Origin: Pararhizobium gei
GTDB taxonomy: Bacteria; Pseudomonadota; Alphaproteobacteria; Rhizobiales; Rhizobiaceae
Direction of reading: 5' to 3'
Assembly: GCF_029223885.1 (NCBI RefSeq)
Contig: NZ_CP119409.1
Coordinates: forward strand, 460,001-524,000
DNA: 64,000 nt
Below the pieces are notes generated by a model, which searched no databases, was not told the origin of the DNA, and was given only the letters and a program-made list of their open reading frames with translations. Positions 37,321 to 48,813 of this stretch are shown piece after piece; position 1 is the first letter of the stretch, and every line of letters begins with the position of its first letter. A program made the translations under genes and the position numbers.

Positions 37321-38103
37321 TCACACTGTAAACGCGCTGCGGAATGCCTCCAGGGCCGCGATTGGATCACCTTTTGCGAAGGCTTCCAATCCCACAGGAC
37401 CGCGATAGCCCATATCGAACAGCGCACGCGCAATGCCCGGATAGTTTATTTCGCCGGTGCCCGGTTCACAACGCCCCGGCACGTCGGCGACCTGTACTTC
37501 TCCGATCCACGGCAGGCAGGCTTTGCAGGTCTCGATCAGATTCCCTTCACCGATCTGCACATGATAGAGGTCCAGGTTGAGCCGCAGGCGCGGGTGGTTG
37601 ACGCTGGAGACCAGCGCCAGCGTGTCCTCTGCGCGCCCGAAAGGCGTGCCGGGATGATCGACCGGCAGGTTGAGATTTTCCAGCGTGAAGACCACGCCTT
37701 CCTCCTCAGCCATGTCGGCGATGCGGGAGAGCGTGTCCCGCGCCTTCAGCCACATGCGGCCCGTCACCACCTCGCTCGGGCGAACGGGAAGCCCGCCTTC
37801 GCCGAGGCCTGTCCCATGCAGATTGAGCCGGGCGACACCGAGCCGCTTGCCGACCTGTGCCGTCTCGCGCGCCGAGCGCAGCAGTTCGTTGGCACCATCG
37901 TCATCGGCCAGCCGGCCTGTGAGATAGCCATTCATGATCGAGAAGGTCGCTCCCGATCTTTCAAGCGCAGCCAGATCGTGTTCCGGCCAGTTCCACAGGC
38001 CAACCTCGAAGCCAAGGTCCTTGAGCTGCGCACAGCGCCACTCGATCGGTTTGTCTCGCCAGATCATTTCGGCGCAGGCGGCAAGCGTAAAAGGTTGTTC
38101 CAT
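37321..38103 (-). CDS. Sugar-phosphate isomerase/epimerase-type TIM barrel, hydroxypyruvate-isomerase-like
   Basis: A 260-residue xylose-isomerase-like TIM barrel. Metal-ligand motifs fit the Hyi/OtnI group: FTLENLN, LNLDLYHVQIGEGNL and VQVADVPGRCEPGTGEINY. It is last of the minus-strand inositol operon, 25 bases after iolB, so a role such as inosose isomerase (IolI) is also possible. The ATG at 38103 was chosen; a TTG six codons upstream is the alternative. It ends 132 bases from the convergent amino-sugar operon. Confidence 0.75.
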   Translation of the reverse strand: MEQPFTLAACAEMIWRDKPIEWRCAQLKDLGFEVGLWNWPEHDLAALERSGATFSIMNGYLTGRLADDDGANELLRSARETAQVGKRLGVARLNLHGTGLGEGGLPVRPSEVVTGRMWLKARDTLSRIADMAEEEGVVFTLENLNLPVDHPGTPFGRAEDTLALVSSVNHPRLRLNLDLYHVQIGEGNLIETCKACLPWIGEVQVADVPGRCEPGTGEINYPGIARALFDMGYRGPVGLEAFAKGDPIAALEAFRSAFTV

Positions 38104-38128
38104 TGTCTTCACCGAGTTCAAAAGAGGA

Positions 38129-38926
38129 TTAGCGCATCAGGTGCTCGACCGGTGGCGCGGCGACGAAACGCCATTTGCGCAAAGGGCCGGCCATGACGTT
38201 GAGGTAATACATCTCGAAACCATGCGGCGCACCGCAAGGGTGGTGGCCGCGCGGCACGCAGACGACATCGCCGTCATGCACCGCCATGGTCTCGTTCAGT
38301 TGCAGGTCATCGGTATAGACCCGTTGAATGCCGAACCCGTCGGCCGGGTTCAGGCGATGATAATAGGTTTCTTCCAGGTAGGTGATGCGCGGAAAGTCGT
38401 CCTCGTCGTGGCGATGGCTCGGATAACTCGACCAGTTCCCCGCCGGCGTGAAAACCTCCGTCACCAGAAGACTGTCGCAGTAATCCTCGTTTTCCATGGC
38501 GATATTGTTGATATAGCGGGTGTTGCTGCCCTCGCCGCGCTGCGTCAGCGTGATGCCATCCGGCCCGATCCGCCGCGCGTCATGGCCTTGTCTGCCCGGT
38601 GCCGAGCAGACGGCGATCACGCAATCGGTTTCCGCAGCGGCCTTCCAGGTGCTGCCATTCGGCAGGTATAGGCAATGCGGTGGCGTTTTCTCGAAGACGC
38701 TCATGCGCTCGCCGAGAACGCCCCAGTTGCGCCCGTCTGCCTCGAACGCCGCTTTTCCCTCGACCATCACGAGAATGACTTCACGGTCGCCGGTCGCTTC
38801 GCCGACGGTCTCGCCGGCTCTCAAACGATAGAGCGAAAAACCGACATGGCGCCAGCCGGCGAGGGCCGGCGTGATCTCGTGGACCTTGCCATGATTGCCG
38901 AAGGGACGATGGAGAAGCCTGGGCAT
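38129..38926 (-). CDS. iolB: 5-deoxy-glucuronate isomerase
   Basis: A 265-residue bicupin. Metal-binding motifs are SSYPSHRHDEDDFPRITYLEE and the later VPRGHHPCGAPHGFEMYYLNVMAG region. It isomerises 5-deoxy-D-glucuronate to 2-deoxy-5-keto-D-gluconate in myo-inositol catabolism. Length and motifs match IolB closely. It lies 20 bases downstream of iolE. Confidence 0.94.
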   Translation of the reverse strand: MPRLLHRPFGNHGKVHEITPALAGWRHVGFSLYRLRAGETVGEATGDREVILVMVEGKAAFEADGRNWGVLGERMSVFEKTPPHCLYLPNGSTWKAAAETDCVIAVCSAPGRQGHDARRIGPDGITLTQRGEGSNTRYINNIAMENEDYCDSLLVTEVFTPAGNWSSYPSHRHDEDDFPRITYLEETYYHRLNPADGFGIQRVYTDDLQLNETMAVHDGDVVCVPRGHHPCGAPHGFEMYYLNVMAGPLRKWRFVAAPPVEHLMR

Positions 38927-38946
38927 GATGAACTCCTGCTGTTCTC

Positions 38947-39843
38947 TCAGACGAGACCGACCGTGGCGGCGGCGGCCTTCAACGTCTTGAGGCCGAGCGA
39001 CTGGTACTGGAAGGGATTGCGAACGGCGGGATCCTGCTCGGCCTCGATGACGATCCAGCCCTCGTAACCCGCGTCTTTGAGGATTTTCAACAGCGGTTCG
39101 AACTCCACCCCGCCTTCGTCGTCTCCCGGTACGGTGAACACGCCGGCACGAACGCCGTCCATGAAACTCAGCCCCTCGTCGCGCACACGCTGCATCACAT
39201 CCGGGCGAACGTTCTTGGCATGGAAATGGCTGACACGATCGACATGGCGGGACAATACCGACGTCGGATCACGGCCGTTGCCGCCGAAATAGCAGTGGCC
39301 GGCATCGAACAGCAGCCGGGTCTTAGGCCCGGTTGCCGCCATGAAGGCATCGATCTCTTCCGGCGTCTCGACCACGGTGCCCATGTGGTGGTGGTAGACG
39401 AGCGCGATGCCCTGCGAGGCGGTGAAGGCGGCAAGTTCCTCGATCCTGGCACCGAAGTCTTTCATCTCCTCCGCCGACAGGATAGGGCTTTCGGAAAGCG
39501 GCACTTGCAATCCCTGGACGCTGTTGGAGGTTTCACAAGCGATGCAGACAATGCAGCCATTGTGTTTCAGCTTGTCGAGATGGTGCTGGATCGCGTGTTT
39601 CTCGTCATCGACCGACTGCGTCAGGAGGTTGAGCGAATACCAGCCGGAGACGAAGGCGAGGCCATAGGACCCGAGCAGGTCCTTCAATGCCTGCGGATCG
39701 TCCGGCCAGCGATGCCCGTTTTCGATGCCGTCGAAACCGATCCCGCTGGCCTCGCGCAAAATCTGCTCGGTCGGGATGTCGGCGCCGAGGCTCTGGTCGT
39801 CGTCATTGGCCCAGGCGATGGGGTTGGTGCCGAAGCGGATCAT
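38947..39843 (-). CDS. iolE: Inosose (2-keto-myo-inositol) dehydratase
   Basis: A 298-residue TIM barrel of the xylose isomerase-like superfamily. [20 protein letters not shown] is the IolE N-terminal signature; [18 protein letters not shown] and [12 protein letters not shown] carry metal ligands. It dehydrates 2-keto-myo-inositol to the trihydroxycyclohexanedione (3D-(3,5/4) isomer). It is 10 bases after iolD. Confidence 0.94.
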   Translation of the reverse strand: MIRFGTNPIAWANDDDQSLGADIPTEQILREASGIGFDGIENGHRWPDDPQALKDLLGSYGLAFVSGWYSLNLLTQSVDDEKHAIQHHLDKLKHNGCIVCIACETSNSVQGLQVPLSESPILSAEEMKDFGARIEELAAFTASQGIALVYHHHMGTVVETPEEIDAFMAATGPKTRLLFDAGHCYFGGNGRDPTSVLSRHVDRVSHFHAKNVRPDVMQRVRDEGLSFMDGVRAGVFTVPGDDEGGVEFEPLLKILKDAGYEGWIVIEAEQDPAVRNPFQYQSLGLKTLKAAAATVGLV

Positions 39844-39853
39844 GTCATGCCCT

Positions 39854-41686
39854 CTAGTTTACGGTTCGTTGCTTGGCGGCACCTTCGAGGTAGCGCGCAT
39901 AAGCCTGTTTCAATGTGTCGGTGGTGCCGACCTCCGGCACGGCAACGTCCCACCAGTGACCGGCATCGCCGAATCCGGGCCCGTCGGCCGGATCGGTGTC
40001 GATGACGATGACGGTCGGGATATCGCGGGCGCGGGCAGCGACGATCTGGGCTTCGAGGTCGGGAATGTCCTTCGCCTTGACCGCTACCGCCCCCATGGAG
40101 CCTGCATGGGCGACGAAATCAATCTCGGGCTGCTGCTCGACGTTGCAATCCCTGTAGAGATTGTTGAACGGTTCACCGCCGGTGCCCTGCTGCAGCCGGT
40201 TTATGCAGCCGTAACCCCGGTTGTCCGTCAAAACGACCGTGAACGGCACTTTGCGCATGACGGCGGTGGCCAGTTCCGAATTGGCCATCATGTAGGAACC
40301 GTCGCCGACGAAGCAGATCACCTCCCGCTCCGGCCGCGCCAGTTTCAGGCCCATGGCGCCGGCAATTTCGTAGCCCATGCAGGAAAAGCCGTACTCCATG
40401 TGATAACCGCCCTGGCTTGGCTGCCAAAGCAGCTTCAGGGCGCCCGGCATGGTGCCAGCCGCGCACATGGCGATGGCGTTTTCGCCTGTGGCACGCTGCA
40501 CCGCGCCGATCACCTGCGCGTCGTTCGGCAGGCCGGATTGCGAAGGGGCTGCACAATGACGATCGACGGCGGAAAGCCATTGACTGCGGGATCCGGTGTC
40601 CGGCTCGGGCGCGCGATAGTGAGCGAGTTTTTCGCCGAGCGCGACTAGCGCCACCCGGGCATCGGCGACGAGGCCGATGGCACCGTGTTTGTCGGCATCA
40701 TAGGCCTGTGCGTTGATCGACACCAGCCGCCGGCCCTCAGCCTCGAACAGCGACCACGATCCCGTCGTGAAATCCTGAAAGCGCGTACCGACGCCGATGA
40801 CGAGATCGGCCTTGCGGGCCAGCGTGTTGGCTGCGGCCGAACCATCGACGCCGGCGGCGCCGAAATTCATGGGGTGGGACTGGGCCAGCGCCGACTTTCC
40901 AGCCTGCGTTTCGATGACCGGGATTCCATGACGGGTGGCGAAATCGGCGAGATCCTGTTCGGCCCCGCTGTAGATCACACCGCCACCGGCGACGATGACC
41001 GGGGTCTTCGCCGCATGGATGAGTTTGGCGACCTCTTCGAGATCGTGCCTGTCCGGCTCCGGCCGGCGGATGCGCCAGACCTTCGGCTCGAAAAAGTCTT
41101 CGGGCCAGTCATAAGCCTCGGCCTGCACGTCCTGACAGAAGGACAAGGTCACCGGCCCGCAATTCGCCGGATCTGTCATGACCCGAAGCGCCCGCGGCAG
41201 CGCCGTCAGAAGTTGCTCGGGTCGCGTGATACGATCGAAATAGCGGCTGACAGGGCGGAAGCAGTCGTTGGCGGAGACGGTGCCGTCGTCGAAGTCCTCG
41301 ACCTGCTGCAGCACCGGATCGGGACGGCGGTTGGCGAACACGTCTCCGGGGATGAGCAATACCGGCAACCGGTTGACATGGGCAAGAGCTGCCGCCGTCA
41401 CCATGTTGGTGGCGCCCGGCCCGATCGAAGAGGAAACAGCCTGAATGCGCCGCCTTTTCATCGCCTTGGCATAGGCGATCGCCGCATGCGCCATGGTCTG
41501 CTCGTTCTGGCCGCGCCAGGTCGGCAGGCCGTTGCCGGCCTTCTGCAGGGCTTCCCCAAGACCGGCGACATTGCCGTGGCCGAAAATTGCCCAGATGCCA
41601 TCGACGAAGCGTTCGCCGTCTTCGGTCATCTGCGCCGACAGCCATTTCACCATCGCCTGCGCCGCCGTCAGTCGTACCGCGCTCAT
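39854..41686 (-). CDS. iolD: 3D-(3,5/4)-trihydroxycyclohexane-1,2-dione hydrolase
   Basis: A 610-residue thiamine-diphosphate enzyme with the three-domain acetolactate-synthase layout. The TPP motif [16 protein letters not shown] lies in the C-terminal domain and the N-terminal domain has [15 protein letters not shown]. It opens the inositol ring to 5-deoxy-glucuronate. ATG 41686 ([12 protein letters not shown]) overlaps the iolC stop by ATGA; the open frame continues upstream only as iolC shadow. Confidence 0.94.
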   Translation of the reverse strand: MSAVRLTAAQAMVKWLSAQMTEDGERFVDGIWAIFGHGNVAGLGEALQKAGNGLPTWRGQNEQTMAHAAIAYAKAMKRRRIQAVSSSIGPGATNMVTAAALAHVNRLPVLLIPGDVFANRRPDPVLQQVEDFDDGTVSANDCFRPVSRYFDRITRPEQLLTALPRALRVMTDPANCGPVTLSFCQDVQAEAYDWPEDFFEPKVWRIRRPEPDRHDLEEVAKLIHAAKTPVIVAGGGVIYSGAEQDLADFATRHGIPVIETQAGKSALAQSHPMNFGAAGVDGSAAANTLARKADLVIGVGTRFQDFTTGSWSLFEAEGRRLVSINAQAYDADKHGAIGLVADARVALVALGEKLAHYRAPEPDTGSRSQWLSAVDRHCAAPSQSGLPNDAQVIGAVQRATGENAIAMCAAGTMPGALKLLWQPSQGGYHMEYGFSCMGYEIAGAMGLKLARPEREVICFVGDGSYMMANSELATAVMRKVPFTVVLTDNRGYGCINRLQQGTGGEPFNNLYRDCNVEQQPEIDFVAHAGSMGAVAVKAKDIPDLEAQIVAARARDIPTVIVIDTDPADGPGFGDAGHWWDVAVPEVGTTDTLKQAYARYLEGAAKQRTVN

Positions 41687-43605
41687 GCTGCCTGCTCCCT
41701 TGCTTTCGTGCGTGCCGCGTCCCAGATGCTGCACAGGCGTGCGTACCGCTTCGCCATCTCTTCGACGGCGTCGGCATCTGTGACATCGCCCGCAAACCAC
41801 TGCCGCGCGACGTCGCCGAAAATCGTACGTCCGACGGCAAAGCCTTTGACGAGATCAAAGCGTGCCGCGACGTCGAAGCTTGCCGACAGCTCTGCCTCCG
41901 GTGCATCCAGCCCCAGCACGACGATGCCGCGCGTGTGACGGTCCCGCGCCTCGATTGCGTCAATGGCATTGGCCCAGCCGGCTGCCGTCTTCATCGGTTC
42001 CAGTTTCCACCAGTCGGGATAGACGCCGGCTGCATAGAATTGTTCGATCAGTGTCGCGGCCGTGTGGTCATCGATGGCGCCGACCTTGGAGGGAATGATC
42101 TCAAGCAGGAATTCCAGCCGATTGCGCCGCGCTGCTTGGAACAGCCGCTTGACTGTCGTCTCCTGCTCGGCAAGGGTCGCTGCATCGTCGTCGGGGTGGC
42201 AGAAACACAAGACCTTGACGACATCCTCGCGCGCCCATTCGGACAGTGTCCCGCAGTCGAGTCCGAGTTCCGGCTCCAGCGTCAGCGGACGCGACCCCGG
42301 CCACTCGGCGGGGCGGCCGATCCACAAACCCGATCCGGAGGCGCGATGCAGGGCAGACCGGCCGATACGATTGTCGCAGAGAATGCCATAGCCCGGATTT
42401 CCGGCCTGAACACGAAGCGCCGCCTCTAGGCACAGTTCCTTGAACGCCGCACCTTTCTGCAGGGTGTAACCGGTCATCTGCTCCAGTTGCACGCGGTGAT
42501 CGAAGGCAAACACCCGCATCGTCGACCAGTCGCCATCGACGCGCGTGCGGCGCGTTGTCGACCAGTGCATCTGTTCGAGGTCCGGGTCGTTGCGCAGATC
42601 GGGCCGCACGACACCGCGCTTGAGAAAGAATTGCAGCTCCTCGAAGCTCGGATAGGCCGGGGTGCAGCCGTGCCGGCTGACGGCGAAGGCGCCACAGGCG
42701 TTGGCGAACTTGAGCGAGATCGGCCAGTCCTCGCCGGTCATCCAGCCACGCAGCAGGCCAGAGAAGAAGCCGTCGCCGGCACCGAGAACATTGAACACCT
42801 CGATCGGGAACCCCTGACCGGTCTGTCCGTCTTCGAGACTGGCGGGGATAGCCGCTTCGAAGGCGACGGCGCCGAGCGGACCACGCTTGCACACCAGTGT
42901 CGCGCCACTGACTGCGCGCACCGCCCGTAACGCGTCCAGCGTGTCGGTCGAGCCGCCGGCGATGTAGAATTCTTCTTCCGTGCCGACGATCAGGTCGAAC
43001 AGATGCAGGCTCGTCTTCAGCCTGGCCGTAACCTTCGCGCTTTCGACGAACCGGCTTTCGCCATCGCCATGACCGGCAACGCCCCAGAGGTTCGGACGGT
43101 AGTCGATGTCGAGCGCGGTGCGCAGGCCGTGTTTGCGCGCAAGGGTCAGCGCCTTGAGGACGGCGGCTTCGGTGCGGGTGTTGCTGAGATGGGTGCCGGT
43201 GACGACCACGGCACGCGCCGAGGCGATGAAGGCCTCGTCGATATCGTCTTCGCTCAGCGCCATGTCGGCGCAATTCTCGCGGTAGAAGATCAATGGAAAC
43301 TGCGTGTCGTCGCGGATACCAAGGATCACGAGCGCCGTCAGCCGCTCAGGGTCGATCTTGACGCCTTGCGTCGAAACGCCCTCGCGGGCCAGCTGCTCGA
43401 GAATGAAGCGGCCCATATGCTCGTCGCCGACCCGGCTGATCAAAGCCGTCTTCAGCCCGAGCCGCGCGCTGCCGCAGGCGATGTTTGTGGGCGAGCCGCC
43501 GATATATTTCTCAAAGGATCCCATATCCTCCAGACGACCGCCGACCTGTGCGCCGTAAAGATCGACGCCGGCACGTCCGATGGTGATGACATCAAGCTTT
43601 TTCAT
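41683..43605 (-). CDS. iolC: 5-dehydro-2-deoxygluconokinase fused to DUF2090 domain
   Basis: A 640-residue two-domain protein. Residues 1-320 are a PfkB kinase ([14 protein letters not shown] and [11 protein letters not shown] with catalytic Asp278); residues about 335-640 are DUF2090, a class-I-aldolase-like barrel ([19 protein letters not shown]). The kinase makes 2-deoxy-5-keto-gluconate-6-P. The DUF2090 half probably supplies the following aldolase step, which would explain why no separate iolJ is seen. This fusion is common in alphaproteobacteria. The ATG overlaps the previous gene's stop. Confidence 0.92.
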   Translation of the reverse strand: MKKLDVITIGRAGVDLYGAQVGGRLEDMGSFEKYIGGSPTNIACGSARLGLKTALISRVGDEHMGRFILEQLAREGVSTQGVKIDPERLTALVILGIRDDTQFPLIFYRENCADMALSEDDIDEAFIASARAVVVTGTHLSNTRTEAAVLKALTLARKHGLRTALDIDYRPNLWGVAGHGDGESRFVESAKVTARLKTSLHLFDLIVGTEEEFYIAGGSTDTLDALRAVRAVSGATLVCKRGPLGAVAFEAAIPASLEDGQTGQGFPIEVFNVLGAGDGFFSGLLRGWMTGEDWPISLKFANACGAFAVSRHGCTPAYPSFEELQFFLKRGVVRPDLRNDPDLEQMHWSTTRRTRVDGDWSTMRVFAFDHRVQLEQMTGYTLQKGAAFKELCLEAALRVQAGNPGYGILCDNRIGRSALHRASGSGLWIGRPAEWPGSRPLTLEPELGLDCGTLSEWAREDVVKVLCFCHPDDDAATLAEQETTVKRLFQAARRNRLEFLLEIIPSKVGAIDDHTAATLIEQFYAAGVYPDWWKLEPMKTAAGWANAIDAIEARDRHTRGIVVLGLDAPEAELSASFDVAARFDLVKGFAVGRTIFGDVARQWFAGDVTDADAVEEMAKRYARLCSIWDAARTKAREQAA

Positions 43606-44738
43606 AATGCATCCTGCCTTTCGATGCGGATGACGGCGCCGTTGGAGGCCGCAATGGCGTGAATGATCTTTTCGATATTCAACCCCTGTGCAAAATCAGG
43701 ACCGACATTCGGGCTGCCGGCAATGGCGGCAAGCAGGTCACGCGCCTCGATGACCTTCTGTTCGTTGAAACCGAAATTATGTCCCGGCGCCGGACAAAAG
43801 GCCGCAAAATCCGGCTGATCCGGCCCGGTCAGGTGACGGACGAACCCGGCGTCGCCGGCCCTGTGAACCCACAGCTCGTTCATGTTTTCCTGATCGAACA
43901 CGATTGTGCCGTCCTGCCCGTGCACTTCCCATTGTAGCCGGCATTTGCGGCCGCGCGCTACGCGCGATGTCGCAAACGAGCCTTGGGCACCCGAGACAAA
44001 ACGCAGCAGCGCGAGCGCGCTGTCTTCGTTCTCGACTGGCTTTCGCCCGTCGGGAGAAGGACGCATCGGAACAGCGACCTGCGTCTGGGCGACCACTTCG
44101 GCCACCGGCCCCATCAGCGCCAGCATATGGCTCACGAGGTGGCAGCCGAGATCGCCGAGCGCGCCAAGTCCGCCACCTTCGTGAGTCATCCGCCACGACC
44201 ACGGGAGGAGCGGGTCGGCGGAATAATCCTCGTCATACACGCCGCGGAAGGCAAGCGGCTTGCCGATCACGCCTTCGCCGATCAGCTTGCTTGCCGCCTG
44301 GAAAGCGGGGCTTCTCAAATAGTTGTAGCCGAGCATGGTCGCCTGGCCGGGATGTTCTTTTGCCGTTGCCGCCATCGCCTCGGCATCGGCAAGCGTAAGC
44401 GCCATTGGCTTTTCGAGCCAGACATGTTTGCCGGCCTTGAGCGCCGCTTCCGCAATCGGCCGGTGCATGCCGTTGGGCGCAGTGATCGAGACGACGTCAA
44501 CCTTCGGATCGGCCACCGCCTGTTCCCAATGCGCTGTCGCGCGGGCAAAGCCGAACTGGCGCGCAAAACGATCCGCGCTCTCCGGCGTGGCATCCGAAAG
44601 GATTTCGAGGCGATGATGTGCGCCGCCGAAAACGGCGGCAACATTGCGCCAGGCCATGGCGTGGCATTTGCCCATGAAGCCAGTGCCGATCAGCGCAATA
44701 CCCAGCGGACGTTCTGGTAGGGTTGAAGAGCGTACCAC
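43602..44738 (-). CDS. Gfo/Idh/MocA-family oxidoreductase in the inositol operon
   Basis: A 378-residue NAD(P)-dependent dehydrogenase: Rossmann motif [13 protein letters not shown], active-site [15 protein letters not shown] and [19 protein letters not shown] 44738 was chosen because GAGG lies 6 bases upstream and the Rossmann motif then sits near the N-terminus; upstream frame is ATPase shadow. It differs from the IdhA at 47764-48756, so it may act on another isomer such as scyllo- or D-chiro-inositol, or on an inosose. It overlaps iolC (ATGA) and follows the ATPase gene by 8 bases. Confidence 0.86.
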   Translation of the reverse strand: MVRSSTLPERPLGIALIGTGFMGKCHAMAWRNVAAVFGGAHHRLEILSDATPESADRFARQFGFARATAHWEQAVADPKVDVVSITAPNGMHRPIAEAALKAGKHVWLEKPMALTLADAEAMAATAKEHPGQATMLGYNYLRSPAFQAASKLIGEGVIGKPLAFRGVYDEDYSADPLLPWSWRMTHEGGGLGALGDLGCHLVSHMLALMGPVAEVVAQTQVAVPMRPSPDGRKPVENEDSALALLRFVSGAQGSFATSRVARGRKCRLQWEVHGQDGTIVFDQENMNELWVHRAGDAGFVRHLTGPDQPDFAAFCPAPGHNFGFNEQKVIEARDLLAAIAGSPNVGPDFAQGLNIEKIIHAIAASNGAVIRIERQDAL

Positions 44739-44746
44739 TGGAAACC

Positions 44747-45526
44747 TCAGACCGTTCCGCCGAGAGAGCCTTCGAGGGAGGCCATTTCCTGGCCACCGGC
44801 CATCATGTCCTGCAGCTGTGCTGCCGTGATGTCTCCGCGTGTCGCCGTACCGAGCGTCTGGCCGCGATTGAGCACGGTAAAGCGGTCTCCGACCGCCATC
44901 GCATGCCGGACATTGTGCGAGATGAACACCACGCCGATGCCCTGCTCGCGCACACGCTTGATAGTGGCCAGCACGTTGGCGGTCTGCCGCACCCCGAGTG
45001 CCGACGTCGGCTCGTCGAGGATCAGGACCTTGGCGCCGAAATAGACGGCACGGGCGATAGCCACCGTCTGGCGCTCGCCACCCGAGAGCGTGCCAACCGC
45101 CTGGTCCGGCGCGCGAAGGTTGATACCCATCTTGCGCATTTCCGCCATGGTAACTTCGTTGGCATGATCGATATCGAAGCGCTTGAACAGGCCGCGTCCC
45201 TTGGTCGGCTCGCGGCCCATGAAAAAATTGCGCGTCACCGACATCAGCGGGATCATGGCGAGATCCTGGAAGACGGTGGCGATGCCCGCTTCCATCGCAT
45301 CGCGCGGGCTGCCGAAGGAAAGCGGCTTGCCCTCGAAGGTGATGGACCCTTCGGTGGGTTTGTGTACGCCCGACATGGTCTTGATAAAGGTCGACTTGCC
45401 GGCGCCATTGTCGCCGAGCAGGCAATGGCATTCGCCGGCTCTAAGGTCAAAGGTCACACCGTTGAGCGCAATGACGTTACCATAGTGCTTCTTGATGTTT
45501 TCCATGTGGATGATTGGTACGGACAT
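44747..45526 (-). CDS. Ribose/fructose-type ABC transporter ATPase, single domain
   Basis: A 259-residue ATPase: Walker [10 protein letters not shown] (residues 38-46), signature [15 protein letters not shown], Walker [12 protein letters not shown] and H-loop ISHNV. Unlike most ribose-family ATPases, which are double domains of about 500 residues, this is a single domain of the FrcA kind and must dimerise. ATG 45526 has GGGGAG 8 bases upstream; it lies 2 bases after the permease stop. Confidence 0.92.
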   Translation of the reverse strand: MSVPIIHMENIKKHYGNVIALNGVTFDLRAGECHCLLGDNGAGKSTFIKTMSGVHKPTEGSITFEGKPLSFGSPRDAMEAGIATVFQDLAMIPLMSVTRNFFMGREPTKGRGLFKRFDIDHANEVTMAEMRKMGINLRAPDQAVGTLSGGERQTVAIARAVYFGAKVLILDEPTSALGVRQTANVLATIKRVREQGIGVVFISHNVRHAMAVGDRFTVLNRGQTLGTATRGDITAAQLQDMMAGGQEMASLEGSLGGTV

Positions 45527-45528
45527 GG

Positions 45529-46635
45529 TCAACGCTCCCCGGTCACACGTCGGCGAATGACGTTGTTGAAGATGACGGCGAGCAGCAGCATAGCGCCAAG
45601 GAAGACTTGGAACCAGTCCTGGTCGAAGCGCGTATAGGTGAGGCCGATGGTGACCATTCCGAAAATGATCGCACCGAAGAAGGCGCCGATCGCCGAACCG
45701 TAACCGCCGGTCAGAAGGCAGCCGCCGATGACCGCAGCAATGATCGCCTCGAATTCCTTCATGAACCCACGGCGCGCGTCGGTGGACCCGGCATCCATCA
45801 CGGTAATGATGGCAACCAGCGCCGCAGCCATGGCCGTCAGCATGAATAGCGAGATTTTAACACGACGCACGGGCACACCGGAATTCTGTGCAGCGCGGGC
45901 GTCGCCCCCGGTCGCAAAGATCCAGTTGCCAGCGGGAGTGCGCAGGAGGACGTAGGTTGCGACCAGCGCGAAGGCGCCGAACCAGATGATTTCGACCGGG
46001 ATGCCCGGGACTTTCGGCACGCCCGACTTGAAGCTGTCGACGATACCCGCTTCGGCCAGCCATCTCATGGTAAAGCCGAAAGCGTCACCCGAAAAAAGCG
46101 GTGCCAGGAAGTCGCCTTCGACCGCTTCGCGGATACCGCGCAACTGGGTCGAGCCACCGGTGAAAACTTTCAAACCAACCAGCGATGCGCCGCGAAGTAC
46201 AAACAGGCCGGCAAGGGTGACGATAAAGGATGGCAGACCGGTGCGAAGCACGATCATGCCATTTGCCGCGCCAAGAGCTGCAGCCAGTAAGAGTGTCAGT
46301 GGTATGGCAAGCATCAGCGGCATGCCGACATTCACGACGAAAACGCCGAACATCATGCCGGCAAAAGCCACCATGGAGCCGATCGAAAGATCGAATTCAC
46401 CGCCAATCATCAGCATGGCCGCAGCGATGCCAAGGATGCCAAGCTGTGCTGCCGGCGTCATGAAATTCATGACACCCGACAGGGTGAACATGGTGCGGTC
46501 GGCGGTGATCATAAAGAACAGCGTAACGAGGATCACACCCCCTATCGCCCCTAGCTCCGGCCGTTTCATGATTTTCGTGACCACGGATTCGGCCTTGATC
46601 CGCTCGTCCGCACGCCCGATTGAGTCTGTCGACAT
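45529..46635 (-). CDS. Ribose-type ABC transporter permease, probable inositol permease
   Basis: A 368-residue membrane protein of the BPD_transp_2 superfamily with about 9-10 helices. Motifs are [19 protein letters not shown] and [19 protein letters not shown] single permease gene is usual for ribose/inositol systems, which form homodimers. Position between binding protein and ATPase, within iol genes, points to inositol. Confidence 0.9.
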   Translation of the reverse strand: MSTDSIGRADERIKAESVVTKIMKRPELGAIGGVILVTLFFMITADRTMFTLSGVMNFMTPAAQLGILGIAAAMLMIGGEFDLSIGSMVAFAGMMFGVFVVNVGMPLMLAIPLTLLLAAALGAANGMIVLRTGLPSFIVTLAGLFVLRGASLVGLKVFTGGSTQLRGIREAVEGDFLAPLFSGDAFGFTMRWLAEAGIVDSFKSGVPKVPGIPVEIIWFGAFALVATYVLLRTPAGNWIFATGGDARAAQNSGVPVRRVKISLFMLTAMAAALVAIITVMDAGSTDARRGFMKEFEAIIAAVIGGCLLTGGYGSAIGAFFGAIIFGMVTIGLTYTRFDQDWFQVFLGAMLLLAVIFNNVIRRRVTGER

Positions 46636-46695
46636 TGTTCTGTCCCCTGATCGGTGGCCGGGCCGCAGTTGAGAATGCGGCCCGGAGCGATGTGT

Positions 46696-47619
46696 TTAAC
46701 GAATGCCCTGGGCCGAAAGATCGATGACCTTGGCAGCGGCGTCCTTGGTCACGAGGTTCGGGCCGGAGGGAACGTCACCACCGGGTATCAGGCCGTACTG
46801 TGCATTGAGGGCGAGGAAGGCGACGGGGAGATAGCCCTGCAGGAACTGCTGCTGATCAATCGCGAACGCGGCCTTGCCGTCTGTGACATCCTTGAGGAAG
46901 CCGGCCGACAGGTCGAACGTTGCGATCAGGACGTCATCGCGTCCGAGCGCCTGTGCCGCCTTGACGGCCGGTTCTCCCACGAGGGAAGCGTTGAGCCCGA
47001 GCACGACATTGACATCCTTGTCGGACTCCAGCGCCGCACGCACCTTGGATTCGACTTCGGTCGGATCGGTGCTGGTCGGAAGGACGCTGACGTCCTTGCC
47101 GAACCCTTCCTTGAAACCGGCGCAACGCAGGTCGAGCGAGACGTTGCCCACCTCCTGGTTGACACAGATGCCTTTCTTGCCGCCCATTTCAGCGAGCTTC
47201 TGGCCGGCGATCTTGCCAGCATCGAACTCGGACTGACCGACGTGCAGCTTGGCGCCGAGTTTGTGCGCGACATCAGATCCTGAATTCATGGAAATGACCG
47301 GGATGCCGGCATCGACGGCACGCTTGATCGACGGGCCGAGCGCATCGGCATCCGGGATGGAAACGACGATGCCATCGGGATCCTGGTTGACCGCAGCGTC
47401 GATCATCTGGCTCATTTGAACCATGTCAAACGTTTCGGGTGAGCGGAACTCGACGTTGACGCCGGTGTCCTTGGCCGCCTTTTCGGCGCCGTTCTTGACG
47501 ACCGACCAGAACGGATCGTTGGCCTGGCCATGTGCGACAACAATGATATCGGTCGCGAACACCGGTGTGGCCGCGGCGACGAGCGTGGCGGTGGCAACGG
47601 CTGCAAGCAGTCTCTTCAT
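46696..47619 (-). CDS. Periplasmic sugar-binding protein, probable inositol-binding
   Basis: A 307-residue RbsB-like binding protein with a Sec signal (MKRLLAAVATATLVAAATPV, cleavage after VFA near residue 22). IIVVAHGQANDPFWSVVKNG and DAAVNQDPDGIVVSIPD are typical of the ribose/inositol family. It is the first gene of the transporter set and lies 144 bases downstream of idhA. Confidence 0.9.
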   Translation of the reverse strand: MKRLLAAVATATLVAAATPVFATDIIVVAHGQANDPFWSVVKNGAEKAAKDTGVNVEFRSPETFDMVQMSQMIDAAVNQDPDGIVVSIPDADALGPSIKRAVDAGIPVISMNSGSDVAHKLGAKLHVGQSEFDAGKIAGQKLAEMGGKKGICVNQEVGNVSLDLRCAGFKEGFGKDVSVLPTSTDPTEVESKVRAALESDKDVNVVLGLNASLVGEPAVKAAQALGRDDVLIATFDLSAGFLKDVTDGKAAFAIDQQQFLQGYLPVAFLALNAQYGLIPGGDVPSGPNLVTKDAAAKVIDLSAQGIR

Positions 47620-47763
47620 AACATCCTCCCAAATGAGTTTCGAAAGCGCCGCTCCCCGACGCCCGGTTCATCCGGTCGCACGGGGCCGGTACCGAAAGAC
47701 TGCGACACACTCCTTGGTGCCGCAGCAATCTCTTTGGCAGCGCCGAGGGCGCTGCCCTATGCG

Positions 47764-48756
47764 TTATCGAGCCAGCACGACCGGCTGACCGGATTTGGCA
47801 GATTGCGTTGCGGCCTCAGCCAGCGCGAGCGCCGCAACCCCGTCATGCAGCGTCACCGGAATAGCGGCACCATCCAGAATGGCAGCGACAAAAGCGTCCC
47901 ACTCCGCCGCATAGGCGCGCATATACCGCTCCAGGAAAAAGAATTCCGGCTTGGCGCTTGTGACCCCCTGTTTCGTCGCCTTGGACACCGTGTTTTCAAG
48001 CACGTTACCGGCAGACAAAAGGCCCTCCGAGCCCAAAAGCTCGACCCGCTGGTCGTAGCCGTAGACGGCGCGGCGGCTGTTCTTGATGACGGCGATGCGA
48101 CCATCGGCATAGGTAAGCGTCACCACCGCTGTGTCAACGTCACCTGCCTTGCCGATCTCTGGATCGACGATCGAGGTGCCCGCGGCATGGACCGTCGTCG
48201 GCGCATCGCCCATCAGGAAGTTCGCCATGTCGAAATCATGGATCATCATGTCACGAAACAGGCCGCCGGAAACTTTCACATAGGCAACCGGAGGCGGCGC
48301 CGGATCGAAAGAAGTGATTGACAGCAGTTCCGGCTTGCCGACTTCGCCAGCGACGACGGATGCCTTGATGGCGGAGAAATTGGGGTCGAAGCGGCGATTG
48401 AAACCGATCATGACAGGCACGCCTGTTTTTGAAACCGCGTCAAGGCACGCTTGAGCGCGCTGCAGCGACAGATCGACCGGCTTTTCGCACAGCACGGCCT
48501 TGCCGGCAGCAGTCGCCTTTTCGATCAGATCGGAATGGGTATCGGTCGATGTGGCAATCAGCACCGCATTGATCGACGCATCGGCCAAGATAGCTTCAGA
48601 ACTGGTGGCATTGGCACCGTAGGCACCCGCCAGGGAACGCGCCGCGTCCTCGTTGACATCCGACACGGCAACCAGCTGGCTGCGGGCGTGGCCGGCAATA
48701 TTGATGGCATGCACGCGACCGATACGGCCGGCGCCGAGCAATCCGACTTTCAACAC
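47764..48756 (-). CDS. idhA: myo-Inositol 2-dehydrogenase
   Basis: A 330-residue Gfo/Idh enzyme: VGLLGAGRIGRVHAINI (NAD-binding), CEKPVDLSLQRA (catalytic Lys) and MMIHDFDMANFLMGD (catalytic Asp/His pair). It oxidises myo-inositol to 2-keto-myo-inositol, the entry step (IolG/IdhA). GTG 48756 has GGAGG 7 bases upstream, so it is preferred over longer frames. Two LacI-type palindromes lie 58-96 bases upstream. Confidence 0.9.
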   Translation of the reverse strand: MLKVGLLGAGRIGRVHAINIAGHARSQLVAVSDVNEDAARSLAGAYGANATSSEAILADASINAVLIATSTDTHSDLIEKATAAGKAVLCEKPVDLSLQRAQACLDAVSKTGVPVMIGFNRRFDPNFSAIKASVVAGEVGKPELLSITSFDPAPPPVAYVKVSGGLFRDMMIHDFDMANFLMGDAPTTVHAAGTSIVDPEIGKAGDVDTAVVTLTYADGRIAVIKNSRRAVYGYDQRVELLGSEGLLSAGNVLENTVSKATKQGVTSAKPEFFFLERYMRAYAAEWDAFVAAILDGAAIPVTLHDGVAALALAEAATQSAKSGQPVVLAR

Positions 48757-48813
48757 TGTAGATCCTCCAAAAAGGGCAGTTCCCGACTGCCCTAGCAGGG
48801 ACCATCGCAATTT

